DNA from: Syntrophomonas sp. UBA5288
Lineage (GTDB): Bacteria; Bacillota; Syntrophomonadia; Syntrophomonadales; Syntrophomonadaceae
Assembly: GCA_002408445.1 (NCBI GenBank)
Contig: DHSK01000168.1
Location: 1 to 7,271 of the forward strand
Direction of reading: 5' to 3'
DNA: 7,271 nucleotides
Shown here: in pieces, positions 1-6,593 of the stretch
Position numbering within the stretch: position 1 is the first letter of the stretch
How the letters are laid out: each line of letters begins with the position of its first letter
The notes under the pieces: model-generated
Database searches by the model: none
Told to the model about the DNA's origin: nothing
Seen by the model: only the letters and a program-made list of their open reading frames with translations
Translations under genes and position numbers: made by a program

Positions 1-121
1 AAGCACGATCTTCCCTTATACTTTGCTCTTAAACTTATTTGCGAATGTCATCCGGAGGCAAAGCCGAAGGATGACATTCGCAAATAAGTTCAAGAGCAAA
101 GTATAAGGGAAGATCGTGCTT
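1..121. repeat. 121-base near-perfect palindrome (53-bp hairpin arms)
   Basis: Bases 1-53 are the reverse complement of 69-121 with one A/C mismatch (31 against 91). The symmetry axis is base 61 and continues through the centre: GGC 57-59 pairs with GCC 63-65 around an AAA loop, and the three positions between (54-56 against 66-68) are all G/A oppositions. The whole element can therefore fold as one long hairpin or cruciform. Because it starts at the first base of the window, the left arm may extend further. It does not look like an ordinary terminator: the arms are far too long and no T run follows. Candidates are a dispersed palindromic element, a MITE-like insertion without visible target duplication, or an inverted-duplication assembly or amplification artefact. 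Confidence 0.93.
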
Positions 122-124
122 GAG

Positions 125-141
125 GCGTACATGAGGTACGC
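125..141. repeat. small hairpin next to the long palindrome
   Basis: GCGTAC (125-130) and GTACGC (136-141) form a perfect 6-bp stem with a 5-base loop, four bases after the long palindrome ends. No T run follows, so it is not a terminator. Its closeness suggests it belongs to the same repeat element, but that is inference. Confidence 0.5.
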
Positions 142-197
142 TGATTGAGCGGACTTGCTTTAATAACGCAGCTATTGGTTTTTTCTTGACGCTCTGC

Positions 198-231
198 GCC
201 CTGAAAGTCGAATCTTTCAGGGCTATTTTTT
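198..231 (+). terminator. intrinsic terminator of an upstream gene outside the window
   Basis: GCCCTGAAAG (198-207) pairs perfectly with CTTTCAGGGC (214-223) around a 6-base loop and is followed by TATTTTTT. This is a classic Rho-independent terminator reading on the plus strand. No plus-strand gene ends between base 1 and here, so it either serves a transcript entering from the left or insulates the following gene from transcription through the palindrome. Confidence 0.85.
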
Positions 232-247
232 CATACCAGGATAACAG

Positions 248-275
248 GTTCATTTTTGCTATAATGTTATATAAT
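248..275 (+). promoter_or_regulatory. probable promoter of the nucleoside kinase gene
   Basis: Two overlapping-phase perfect -10 hexamers TATAAT lie at 260-265 and 270-275, just after the upstream terminator and 25-40 bases before the start codon. The -35 region is weak: GTTCAT-like sequence near 248-253 is the best match for the second -10. The placement between terminator and ribosome site supports a promoter here, but which -10 is used is not decided by sequence. Confidence 0.5.
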
Positions 276-299
276 GTAGCATAGCAAAGGAGGGGGAAC

Positions 300-1979
300 A
301 TGAACAGCGGAAATCATGATCCGGATTTGAAAGAAATCGAAATAATGATTAAAAATCTGGGGCCTGTTCATATTGATAAAGGGACTACCCTGGAACAATT
401 ATACTATCAATTGAAGAGTAGGCTGCCTTACCCGGTGATGGCGGGAGTTATCAATAATACGCTGATAGATTTATACTATCGTTTTGAATCACCTTGTGAG
501 GTGGAACTGCTGGATATTTCCACTGAAATCGGTTTAAGCATTTACCGGCGTACGGCCGTATTTATTTTACTGAAAGCCTGCCGGGAGCTTTTCCCGGAAC
601 GCAGATTAGTAGTAGAACATTCCTTGTCTAATGGACTTTACTGTGAATTTGCAGAGGGCAGCTGTACCGAAGAGGAAATAAGTTCCATTGAAAAACGGGT
701 AGAGCAAATAATTGCAGCTGACTGGCCGGTCCATAAACTAATGGTACCGACCGGAGAGGCTTGTGCTATATTTGCCCGGCAGGGTCAGGACGATAAAACC
801 CGCTTACTGAAATTCAGAAATAAGGTCGAAGTACATCTTTACGAAATTGATGGTTTCTATGAATACTTTTATGGCTATATGCTGCCGCGTACCAGTTTTG
901 TGGATAAGGTGCGCCTTATACCGTATGCGCCCGGCTTAATATTGCAGACTCCGGAAAAAGATCAACCCGGGGTTTTGCGCGCCTATACTCCCCAACCCAA
1001 ATTGGCCAGTGTTTTCCGGGAAACCCGGGAATGGGCGGAAATGCTTCAGACCAGTCATCTGGCCGATTTGAACGATATCGTAGCCCGGGGAGCGGTAGGA
1101 GACTTGATGAGGATCAATGAAGCTCTGCATGAGAAAAAAATCGCCTATATTGCTGATAACATTTGTAAAAATCCCCAAATCCGGCTGGTGTTAATTTCCG
1201 GTCCTTCTTCATCGGGCAAGACCACCTTTGCGCAGCGCTTGCTGGTGCAGCTCCGGGTCAACGGGCGCAGGCCGGTTTCTATTTCATTGGATAATTATTT
1301 CATAGACCGAAAACTGACTCCCAAGGATGAGAATGGAGAACTCGATTTTGAATCGATCGATGCCCTGAAGCTGGAATTATTCAATACCCAATTATCTCAG
1401 CTTATTGCCGGTGAAAAAGTGGAAATTCCTATATACAATTTTAAAACCGGCTGCTGCGAACCGGAAGGCTTTCCGATGCGGGTGCCGGAGGGTGAACCAA
1501 TCATCATTGAAGGCATCCATGGGCTTAATGATCGCTTGACCGAGGTTATCCCGCGGGAGCAGAAATATAAAATTTATGTGAGCGCTCTGACCCAGCTTAA
1601 TTTGGACAACACCAATCGTATTCCAACTACTGACAGCCGTTTGATCAGACGCATGGTGCGCGATAATCGTACCAGGGGGCACAATGCGCTGGAAACCATG
1701 AGACGCTGGCCATCGGTGCGGCGTGGTGAAGAAAGAAATATCTTTCCTTATCAGGAGAATGCCGATGTGATTTTCAACTCTTCTCTGGTATATGAGTTGT
1801 CGGTGCTTAAAAATCATGTGGAAGCACTGCTCAGGGAAATTTCACCGCAATATCCGGAACACCTGGAAGCCAAGAGACTTTTGAAATTTCTCAGCTATTT
1901 CCGGCCGGTAAAAGGCGCTGAGATTCCTCCTAATTCCATCTTACGCGAATTTATCGGAGGCAGCTGGTTTAAAGACTAG
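300..1979 (+). CDS. nucleoside (uridine-type) kinase with TGS/ThrRS-like N-terminal region
   Basis: This 559-residue cytoplasmic enzyme most likely phosphorylates a nucleoside such as uridine with ATP or GTP (pyrimidine salvage). The C-terminal half is a phosphoribulokinase/uridine-kinase P-loop domain: Walker A GPSSSGKTT at residues 301-309, SLDNYF at 329-334 with the likely catalytic Asp331, a Walker-B-like IIIEGIHGLND at 401-411, and an arginine-rich lid (DSRLIRRMVRDNRTRG). The N-terminal half resembles the TGS region (about 14-75) and second additional domain of threonyl-tRNA synthetase, with HSLSNGLYCEF at 107-117. Classical Udk is only about 210 residues, so this is the long family common in Clostridia and Thermotogae. 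The ATG is preceded by AAAGGAGGGGG at 286-296, a near-ideal site. It stands alone between two terminators. The exact substrate is unproven and the role of the N-terminal half is unknown, so I give no symbol (udk-like). Confidence 0.93.
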   Translation: MNSGNHDPDLKEIEIMIKNLGPVHIDKGTTLEQLYYQLKSRLPYPVMAGVINNTLIDLYYRFESPCEVELLDISTEIGLSIYRRTAVFILLKACRELFPERRLVVEHSLSNGLYCEFAEGSCTEEEISSIEKRVEQIIAADWPVHKLMVPTGEACAIFARQGQDDKTRLLKFRNKVEVHLYEIDGFYEYFYGYMLPRTSFVDKVRLIPYAPGLILQTPEKDQPGVLRAYTPQPKLASVFRETREWAEMLQTSHLADLNDIVARGAVGDLMRINEALHEKKIAYIADNICKNPQIRLVLISGPSSSGKTTFAQRLLVQLRVNGRRPVSISLDNYFIDRKLTPKDENGELDFESIDALKLELFNTQLSQLIAGEKVEIPIYNFKTGCCEPEGFPMRVPEGEPIIIEGIHGLNDRLTEVIPREQKYKIYVSALTQLNLDNTNRIPTTDSRLIRRMVRDNRTRGHNALETMRRWPSVRRGEERNIFPYQENADVIFNSSLVYELSVLKNHVEALLREISPQYPEHLEAKRLLKFLSYFRPVKGAEIPPNSILREFIGGSWFKD

Positions 1980-2004
1980 CAATATGACGACTTTTTGGTT
2001 TTAT

Positions 2005-2056
2005 GGATGGTCCTTGGAAGACGGCAGTTACCGTGCCATAAGGACCATCCTCTTTT
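2005..2056 (+). terminator. terminator after the nucleoside kinase gene
   Basis: GGATGGTCCTT (2005-2015) pairs perfectly with AAGGACCATCC (2040-2050), followed by TCTTTT. The 24-base loop contains a nested ACGG/CCGT stem (2021-2024 with 2031-2034). It lies 26 bases after the stop codon and separates this gene from phoP. Confidence 0.85.
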
Positions 2057-2063
2057 ATCCGGT

Positions 2064-2118
2064 TTGTAAATAGACTGTTAAAATATTGTCCTCTTTTGGT
2101 AAAATCTCTGTTTTAAGG
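2064..2118 (+). promoter_or_regulatory. putative PhoP-binding Pho box array upstream of phoP
   Basis: Units beginning TTGT, CTGT, TTGT, TGGT and CTGT start at 2064, 2075, 2086, 2097 and 2108, exactly 11 bases apart. The best units are CTGTTAA (2075) and TTGTAAA (2064). Read on the minus strand they give TTAACA and TTTACA, the 6-base PhoP box of Bacillus with 5-base spacers. On the plus strand they resemble the CTGT-type half-site of the E. coli Pho box. Eleven bases place each unit on the same helix face, as expected for tandem PhoP dimers. The position, directly before a -10 candidate of phoP, suggests autoregulation. The 2086 and 2097 units are weak, and binding is inference. Confidence 0.6.
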
Positions 2119-2125
2119 CTAAAAT
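2096..2125 (+). promoter_or_regulatory. candidate phoPR promoter
   Basis: TTGGTA (2096-2101) and TAAAAT (2120-2125) are separated by 18 bases. The -35 lies inside the Pho-box-like array, the usual geometry of a PhoP-activated promoter in which the activator replaces a strong -35. This would give a leader of roughly 55 bases before phoP. TAAAAT is a common sequence in this AT-rich stretch, so certainty is limited. Confidence 0.4.
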
Positions 2126-2187
2126 ATATTTGCTTGTTCTGTTATTCAGTATAGGATTAAATAAAGCTCTAAAAATGAGGTGATTTT

Positions 2188-2883
2188 ATGCGGGGCAAAA
2201 TATTGGTGGTTGATGATGAAGAGAGTCTGGTCAGGCTGATTACCTATAATCTTTCCAAGGAAGGTTTTGAAGTAATAGCTGCCTATGATGGTGATGAAGC
2301 CTGGCAGCTGATTGAACATAAAAAACCGGATCTGCTTATTCTGGACTTGATGCTGCCGGGTAAAGATGGATTGGAGATTTGCCGGGAGATGCGCTCCAAT
2401 CACGATTATACTCCTATCATCATGTTGACGGCGCGGGATGAGGAAATTGACAAAGTGGTGGGCTTGGAAATGGGGGCGGATGATTATGTGACCAAGCCGT
2501 TCAGCGTGAAAGAACTGACCGCCCGGGTGCGCGCTATATTACGGCGCCAGCAAATCCAGCCGCAGGAGGATAAAACGCAAGCTACGGAATTTGGAGACTT
2601 TGTTATAGATACTGACAAGTACGAGATCTATCAAAAAGGAAACTTGCTTGATTTAACGGTTAAGGAATACGAGTTACTGGCTATTTTATTACGGAACCAG
2701 GGAAAAGTTTTAAAACGGGAATATCTGTTGGATGTACTGTGGGACTATGCCGATGGTGTAAATACCAGAGTTCTGGATGTGCATATCAGCAAATTAAGAG
2801 AAAAAATGGAAAAGGACCCGAAAAATCCGGTATATATAAAAACAGTTCGTGGATTAGGTTATAAAATTGAGGTGACCGAATAA
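2188..2883 (+). CDS. phoP: phosphate response regulator, OmpR/PhoB family
   Basis: This 231-residue DNA-binding response regulator is activated by phosphorylation from the sensor kinase encoded next. The receiver domain (about 4-118) has the acidic pocket D9-D10-E11, phosphoacceptor D53 in LLILDLMLPGKDG, switch T81 and K103 in TKPF. The C-terminal winged-helix domain (about 130-229) has the typical TVKEYELL, VLDVHISKLREKM and VRGLGYKI signatures. Length and order are standard. The ATG is preceded by GAGGTGA at 2177-2183. It overlaps phoR by one base in a TAATG junction, so the pair is translationally coupled. Assignment to the phosphate system rather than another OmpR-type system rests on the PhoR-type partner, the Pho-box-like array upstream, and pstS nearby. 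It could also be named phoB. Confidence 0.92.
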   Translation: MRGKILVVDDEESLVRLITYNLSKEGFEVIAAYDGDEAWQLIEHKKPDLLILDLMLPGKDGLEICREMRSNHDYTPIIMLTARDEEIDKVVGLEMGADDYVTKPFSVKELTARVRAILRRQQIQPQEDKTQATEFGDFVIDTDKYEIYQKGNLLDLTVKEYELLAILLRNQGKVLKREYLLDVLWDYADGVNTRVLDVHISKLREKMEKDPKNPVYIKTVRGLGYKIEVTE

Positions 2884-4646
2884 TGCGTCAAAGCTTTCGG
2901 CTACGGCTGGCAGGTACTTATTTATGTCTCATTATAATTATCCTGGTTATTTCCGGTATTACTCTATTTAATCTATTTAAAGATTATTATATAAAAAACG
3001 TTGAATCGAGTTTGATTTACGAAGCCCGTTTAATCGCTGAGATGATTGACATGAGGTCTGAAAAACCAACACCTCAGAATCTGCAGAAGGTATGTCAGGT
3101 TACGGGAAAAGATACCAATACCCGGGTAACTATTATCGGACAAAATGGAGTAGTACTGGCTGATTCTCTGTATGATGCCGCCAAACTGGGCCTTCATAAT
3201 ACCCGGCCGGAGGTTTATCAGGCCTTAAAGGGCAAGACAGGGGTAGAGATCAGATACAGTACCACCGTAAAAGCTAAAATGATTTATGTAGCAGTGCCTT
3301 TTACCGGTATGAGCGCACAGGGGGTAGTCAGACTGGCTACTCCGCTCCTGGCTGTAGAAGAAATATACAGCCGCATGTGGTCAATATTAATGTTCGCCAT
3401 AGTAATATGCGGGCTGGCGGCTTTTGGAGTAAGTCTTATTTTCGTGGAGAGAATCTCGCGGCCCATAGGTAATATAACTGCCACAGTGAGAGAATTTGCT
3501 CATGGTAATCTGCATAAGCGTATTTCCTACCGCCGCGAGGATGAACTGGGGGTACTGGCACGTACTTTCAATGATATGGCCGAATACCTGGAAAACAATA
3601 TAATTGAAATATCCGAGGTTAATAACCGGTTGGAGACTTTGTTGGAGAATACCGTTAATGGCATTGTAATGGTTGATAGAAGCGCCCGTATCACTTACAC
3701 CAATCCGGCTGCGGTCGAATTATTGGGAGAGAGCATACAAACCCGGGGCAAGAAACATGTAGAAGTTATCAGCAATTATGAATTGGTTGAAACTATTGAT
3801 AAGGTGAGACAACAACTGCAGCCTATTCATAAAGAAATCGTGCTGCATAGCATGGGTGACCGGATAATTGATGTAAATGTGGTCCCGCTTAGAGGAAATA
3901 CTTTTTCCGGTCAAGGTGTCCTGGTGGTTTTAAATGATATTTCCAACCTGAAGAAATTGGAGCAAATGCGCAAAGACTTTGTGGCCAATGTATCACACGA
4001 GTTGAAAACTCCGGTAGCGTCTATCAGCGGTTTTGCTGAGACTCTGGTGGCAGAAGAAGGTCAAAACCCCGAGACGGTCAAAGAATTTTCCCGGATTATT
4101 TTCGATGAATCGCAACGTCTGACTCGCCTGGTGAGCCGTCTGCTGGAGTTATCCCGTTTGGAATCGGAAGACCGGGAACTTCAAATTGAAGAGATTAACG
4201 TTGATCAGCTTATTCAGGATACAATCAACATGATGCAGCAGCGCAATGATTGTAAGGATAAAGCTATTGAATTTTCAAAAACTGGTGCTCCGGTAGTGAT
4301 TAACGGAGACTCGGATACAATAACCCAGGTATTGATAAATCTGCTGGATAATGCTATCAAATACGGCTCTGAGGGTGACCATATAGCTGTAAGTCTGGCG
4401 GAAGAGAAGGACCAAATTAAAATAAGCGTGGAGGACCATGGGGTGGGAATTCCCGAAAATGAAGCCGAACGTATTTTCGAGCGCTTCTACCGGGTAGATA
4501 AAACCCGCTGCCGTAAAACCGGAGGAACCGGTCTGGGCCTGGCTATAGCCAAACATCTGGTAGAAAATCATGGCGGACAGATCGGAGCTGAAACTATAAG
4601 CGGCCAAGGAACTGTTTTCAGTTTTACAATTCCTAAAAATATATAA
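2883..4646 (+). CDS. phoR: phosphate sensor histidine kinase
   Basis: This 587-residue membrane sensor kinase phosphorylates PhoP. Transmembrane segment 1 is at about residues 9-30 and segment 2 at about 166-188, enclosing a ~135-residue extracytoplasmic sensor with a PAS-like RVTIIGQNGVVLADS stretch. A HAMP linker follows (about 189-242), then a PAS domain (about 250-355, NGIVMVDRSARITYTNPAAVELLG), a dimerisation/phosphotransfer domain with VSHELKTP and phosphoacceptor H372, and an ATPase domain with N box around D489-N490, G1 DHGVGIP (518-524), F box ERFYRVD and G2 GGTGLGLA (547-554). All catalytic motifs are intact. The TM-sensor-TM-HAMP-PAS-HisKA-HATPase order and length match Gram-positive PhoR. 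Translation starts in the TAATG overlap with phoP, with GAGGTGA at 2868-2874 as ribosome site. The ligand cannot be read from sequence. Confidence 0.92.
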   Translation: MRQSFRLRLAGTYLCLIIIILVISGITLFNLFKDYYIKNVESSLIYEARLIAEMIDMRSEKPTPQNLQKVCQVTGKDTNTRVTIIGQNGVVLADSLYDAAKLGLHNTRPEVYQALKGKTGVEIRYSTTVKAKMIYVAVPFTGMSAQGVVRLATPLLAVEEIYSRMWSILMFAIVICGLAAFGVSLIFVERISRPIGNITATVREFAHGNLHKRISYRREDELGVLARTFNDMAEYLENNIIEISEVNNRLETLLENTVNGIVMVDRSARITYTNPAAVELLGESIQTRGKKHVEVISNYELVETIDKVRQQLQPIHKEIVLHSMGDRIIDVNVVPLRGNTFSGQGVLVVLNDISNLKKLEQMRKDFVANVSHELKTPVASISGFAETLVAEEGQNPETVKEFSRIIFDESQRLTRLVSRLLELSRLESEDRELQIEEINVDQLIQDTINMMQQRNDCKDKAIEFSKTGAPVVINGDSDTITQVLINLLDNAIKYGSEGDHIAVSLAEEKDQIKISVEDHGVGIPENEAERIFERFYRVDKTRCRKTGGTGLGLAIAKHLVENHGGQIGAETISGQGTVFSFTIPKNI

Positions 4647-4667
4647 TACCAATCTGGGCTTATACTA

Positions 4668-4710
4668 AAAACCTCGTTCTTTTAATGTGAAAGAACGAGG
4701 TTTTATTCTT
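4668..4710 (+). terminator. strong terminator after phoR, possibly bidirectional
   Basis: A 15-bp perfect stem (4668-4682 with 4690-4704) closes a 7-base loop, with GC core CCTCGTTC/GAACGAGG, and is followed by ATTCTTTT. The flanking A and T runs are symmetric, so it could also stop transcription coming from the right. It ends the phoPR operon 21 bases after the stop codon. Confidence 0.92.
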
Positions 4711-4711
4711 T

Positions 4712-4945
4712 TATAACAGTCCTGTTGTCCATTGCTACAAGCATTATTACGTTATTTGGCAGTTTTACTAACCTATCTCTTTGGTTGGATATTCCAGATC
4801 TGCCTCACACTGTTACCTGCCGTATTGCACTTTTCAAAACCTGTATACGCCTTTTTTACCTGCTCTTTACATGAATTTAACTATTGCTAAAGCTGGATGG
4901 AATGTTATCGGTTTAATCTACAACAAGCAATATATACCTATTGTT
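4712..4945. other. intergenic stretch with no recognised gene
   Basis: I found no ribosome-site-supported reading frame, RNA gene or convincing promoter here. A 61-codon plus-strand frame (4781-4966) is open, but it has no ribosome site, has a cysteine/tyrosine-rich composition, and overlaps the next gene's ribosome site and start codon. I looked for a cyclic-di-GMP riboswitch because chemotaxis and GGDEF genes follow, and did not find its conserved core. The segment presumably contains the promoter of the decayed chemotaxis gene. Confidence 0.5.
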
Positions 4946-4956
4946 AGGAGGAAGGG
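4946..4956 (+). promoter_or_regulatory. strong ribosome binding site of the decayed chemotaxis gene
   Basis: AGGAGGAAGGG lies six bases before the ATG at 4963. It is as good as that of the intact genes, which supports 4963 as the true original start even though the frame now stops after 22 codons. Confidence 0.75.
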
Positions 4957-4962
4957 TTGGAT

Positions 4963-5180
4963 ATGAAGATTTTATCTATCAGGACTAAGATTATTCTTGC
5001 TTTTTCTTTAATAATTTTCCCGAGATGTTAGACTCGACCTCACACTATCAGACCAACAGTATATTTACTTTGGAACAATCGGCTAATTTGGCTCAACTGG
5101 CCGGTAAATTACAGGAAACCATAGATTCGCTGGGTAATAATCAAGAGGCCGGCGAACAAGTTTCAGGTGTTGAACTTTAA
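4963..5180 (+). pseudogene. methyl-accepting chemotaxis protein remnant, middle deleted
   Basis: From the ATG at 4963 the frame encodes MKILSIRTKIILAFSLIIF and stops at the TAG of 5029-5031. This is the typical beginning of a membrane chemoreceptor: a short basic stretch, then the first transmembrane helix. In a different frame, 5025-5180 (51 codons) encodes SIFTLEQSANLAQLAGKLQ and further residues, resembling the end of a chemoreceptor signalling domain, where EQSA and a LAxLAxxLQ helix are usual. Normal receptors have 500-700 residues, so periplasmic sensor, HAMP and most of the signalling hairpin are missing. The break lies between about 5019 and 5045. The N-terminal identification is based on the family's usual start; the C-terminal match is by pattern only. 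It lies just upstream of a cyclic-di-GMP gene, also broken, so the two may once have been an operon. Confidence 0.65.
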
Positions 5181-5208
5181 TTATAATACTGGGATAGATG
5201 GTGATGGT

Positions 5209-6427
5209 ATGGTGAATATGATTAATAATATAGTTAAAATAAACCAGAAATTATTTACGGCCATTCGAACAGGTTTTCCCAAGCCCGTAATCGTGGACCA
5301 GTTCACCGGCCTGCCTACTCTAATCTCATTTATGCCCCACTTGATTCGGGCGCTGGCTAAAGGAAGAGTTGCGCTTATTTATATAGATATTGAAAATTTT
5401 ACCGGGGTTGAAGCACTATATGGAAGAAACCTTTGCAGCCAGATATTATTAAATGTTGGCAATGCTCTGAAACAATTAAATACTGGTATTTTAAATGATA
5501 ATAATAAACTTGGGGTATGCAGTATGGGCGGAGACGACTTCCTGATCTTTATCAAATCTTCGCCCCAGATGGATTATGAGGAAGTATGCTTGAACCTGAA
5601 AGAGGATATTGAAAACAGCATCAATCAGGCTAATTCACACTTGGAGTTAAATAGCAAACTTTGTATTCATTTAGAATATGCCCAGGTACAGGAAATACCT
5701 GGCTGCAATCCTGAATCAATTATTTATTCCGCCATAAAAAGGGCGTCCTATGGTGCCAAGAGGTTTGCCAATTTAGAAGAACAAGCTCATCGTTACCTGC
5801 TCAATCAAGTCCTGGATGATGAAATGATCAATATTGTATACCAACCCATAGTATCCTTAAGAAGCGGAAGTATACTTGGTTATGAGGCATTAACCAGAGG
5901 TCCCCAAAAAACCTATTTTGAATCCCCGGAAAACCTATTTAATGCGGCGGAAGAGTTTCAATGTTTATTTGAGTTGGAAAGCTTATCTCATAAATTAGCA
6001 GCTCAAAATGCCAGTTCTCAACTGGGGGACCGATATTTGTTCTTAAATGTAAATCCGCTGGTTTTAAATGCCGCCAATCATAAAAAAGGACAAACCCGGG
6101 CGATACTGCGTGAGTATGGAGTAGATTGCAGCAACTACTCCTGATAAACATGAACTTATAGCCCATGAAGTGATCAATGAATTTGACCATAGCATAATAG
6201 ATTTGTATGATCGATCTTCGCTGGAACAGGGATACATTATAAATAAGAACCGGCAGGGACAAAAACCGAAAATTCCGATTATGACTGTATCAATTGCCGG
6301 CGTCATTAATAATAAATTCAAGACAAATCTTGAATTGGGAGAAGTGGCGGCAGAGTTAAAAAAATTAGCCAAGCAACAAAAAGGCAGTAATTACTTCGGT
6401 GACCGACGGCAGCATCGTGATGAGTGA
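5209..6427 (+). pseudogene. GGDEF-EAL cyclic-di-GMP signalling protein, truncated and frame-broken
   Basis: Frame 1 (to the TGA at 6142-6144) encodes a GGDEF-like domain opening with DQFTGLP and containing GGDDF, a variant of GG(D/E)EF, with no RxxD inhibitory site before it. An EAL domain then begins with VYQPIVSL and GYEALTRGP. The EAL domain runs only to LFLNVNP and REYGVD, about half its normal ~240 residues, losing the later metal-binding and catalytic acidic residues. From about 6125 another frame continues to 6427 with TTPDKHELIAHEV, YDRSSLEQGYI, IPIMTVSIAGV and ELKKLAKQQKGSNYFGDRR. This matches the C-terminal end of a GGDEF-type domain found at the tail of some multi-domain proteins. 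The junction near 6122-6134 implies an internal deletion plus frameshift. The start is uncertain: GTG 5167, ATG 5209 or ATG 5218 are all in frame with weak ribosome sites; I chose 5209. The product could still be made as a ~312-residue protein, but no complete enzyme is possible. Confidence 0.75.
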
Positions 6428-6565
6428 AATATTAACAGTACCTTTAACAATATTTTAAGATGTCAGGTTAGAAATTTAAGAACCGGCAGTTATGATGATA
6501 TAAATGAACAAAAAGTCAGCCTGTTTTTAACTCCGGACCGGGCCGCCATAGTTAAAAACAGTTGA
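6428..6565 (+). other. unassigned coding-like remnant
   Basis: In the same frame as the preceding fragment, immediately after its TGA, 45 codons stay open to the TGA at 6563-6565. They encode segments such as NNILRCQVRNL and SLFLTPDRAAIV. There is no start codon with a ribosome site. The pattern vaguely recalls a TOBE domain from the end of an ABC-transporter ATPase, shortened in the middle, but I cannot establish this. It may be a third gene scrap in the decayed region or chance. Confidence 0.25.
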
Positions 6566-6570
6566 AATAG

Positions 6571-6593
6571 ACCACCCCCCAAGGGGTGGTTTT
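6571..6593 (+). terminator. hairpin terminator before pstS
   Basis: ACCACCCC (6571-6578) pairs perfectly with GGGGTGGT (6583-6590) around a CCAA loop, followed by only TTTGATT. The GC-rich stem is strong and the T run short, so termination may be partial. It closes the decayed region and insulates the pstS promoter. Confidence 0.7.

Noticed and set aside
35..301. Minus-strand 88-codon frame across the palindrome and the kinase promoter
   Set aside because: Its ATG overlaps the start codon and ribosome site of the plus-strand kinase gene, it has no clear ribosome site of its own, and it runs through a terminator and a palindrome. Better explained as an open frame by chance in a repeat element.
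1392..1817. Minus-strand 141-codon frame inside the nucleoside kinase gene
   Set aside because: Fully antisense to the conserved kinase domain, with no ribosome site; a shadow frame.
4884..4912. Sigma-D type flagellar promoter (TAAA and TTATCGG close together)
   Set aside because: TTATCGG is the -10 consensus in the wrong orientation for the plus strand, and the minus-strand spacing from the only TAAA is far too short.
4712..4962. Cyclic-di-GMP riboswitch before the chemotaxis and GGDEF genes
   Set aside because: Expected from gene context, but the conserved tetraloop, receptor and core sequences are not visible in this stretch.
4781..4966. 61-codon plus-strand frame before the chemotaxis remnant
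   Set aside because: No ribosome site, unlikely composition, and it overlaps the strong ribosome site and ATG of the next gene.
6399..6455. Alternative frame VTDGSIVMSEI resembling a Mop/TOBE-like segment
   Set aside because: Too short and too generic, and it overlaps the well-matched GDRR tail of the GGDEF-type fragment.
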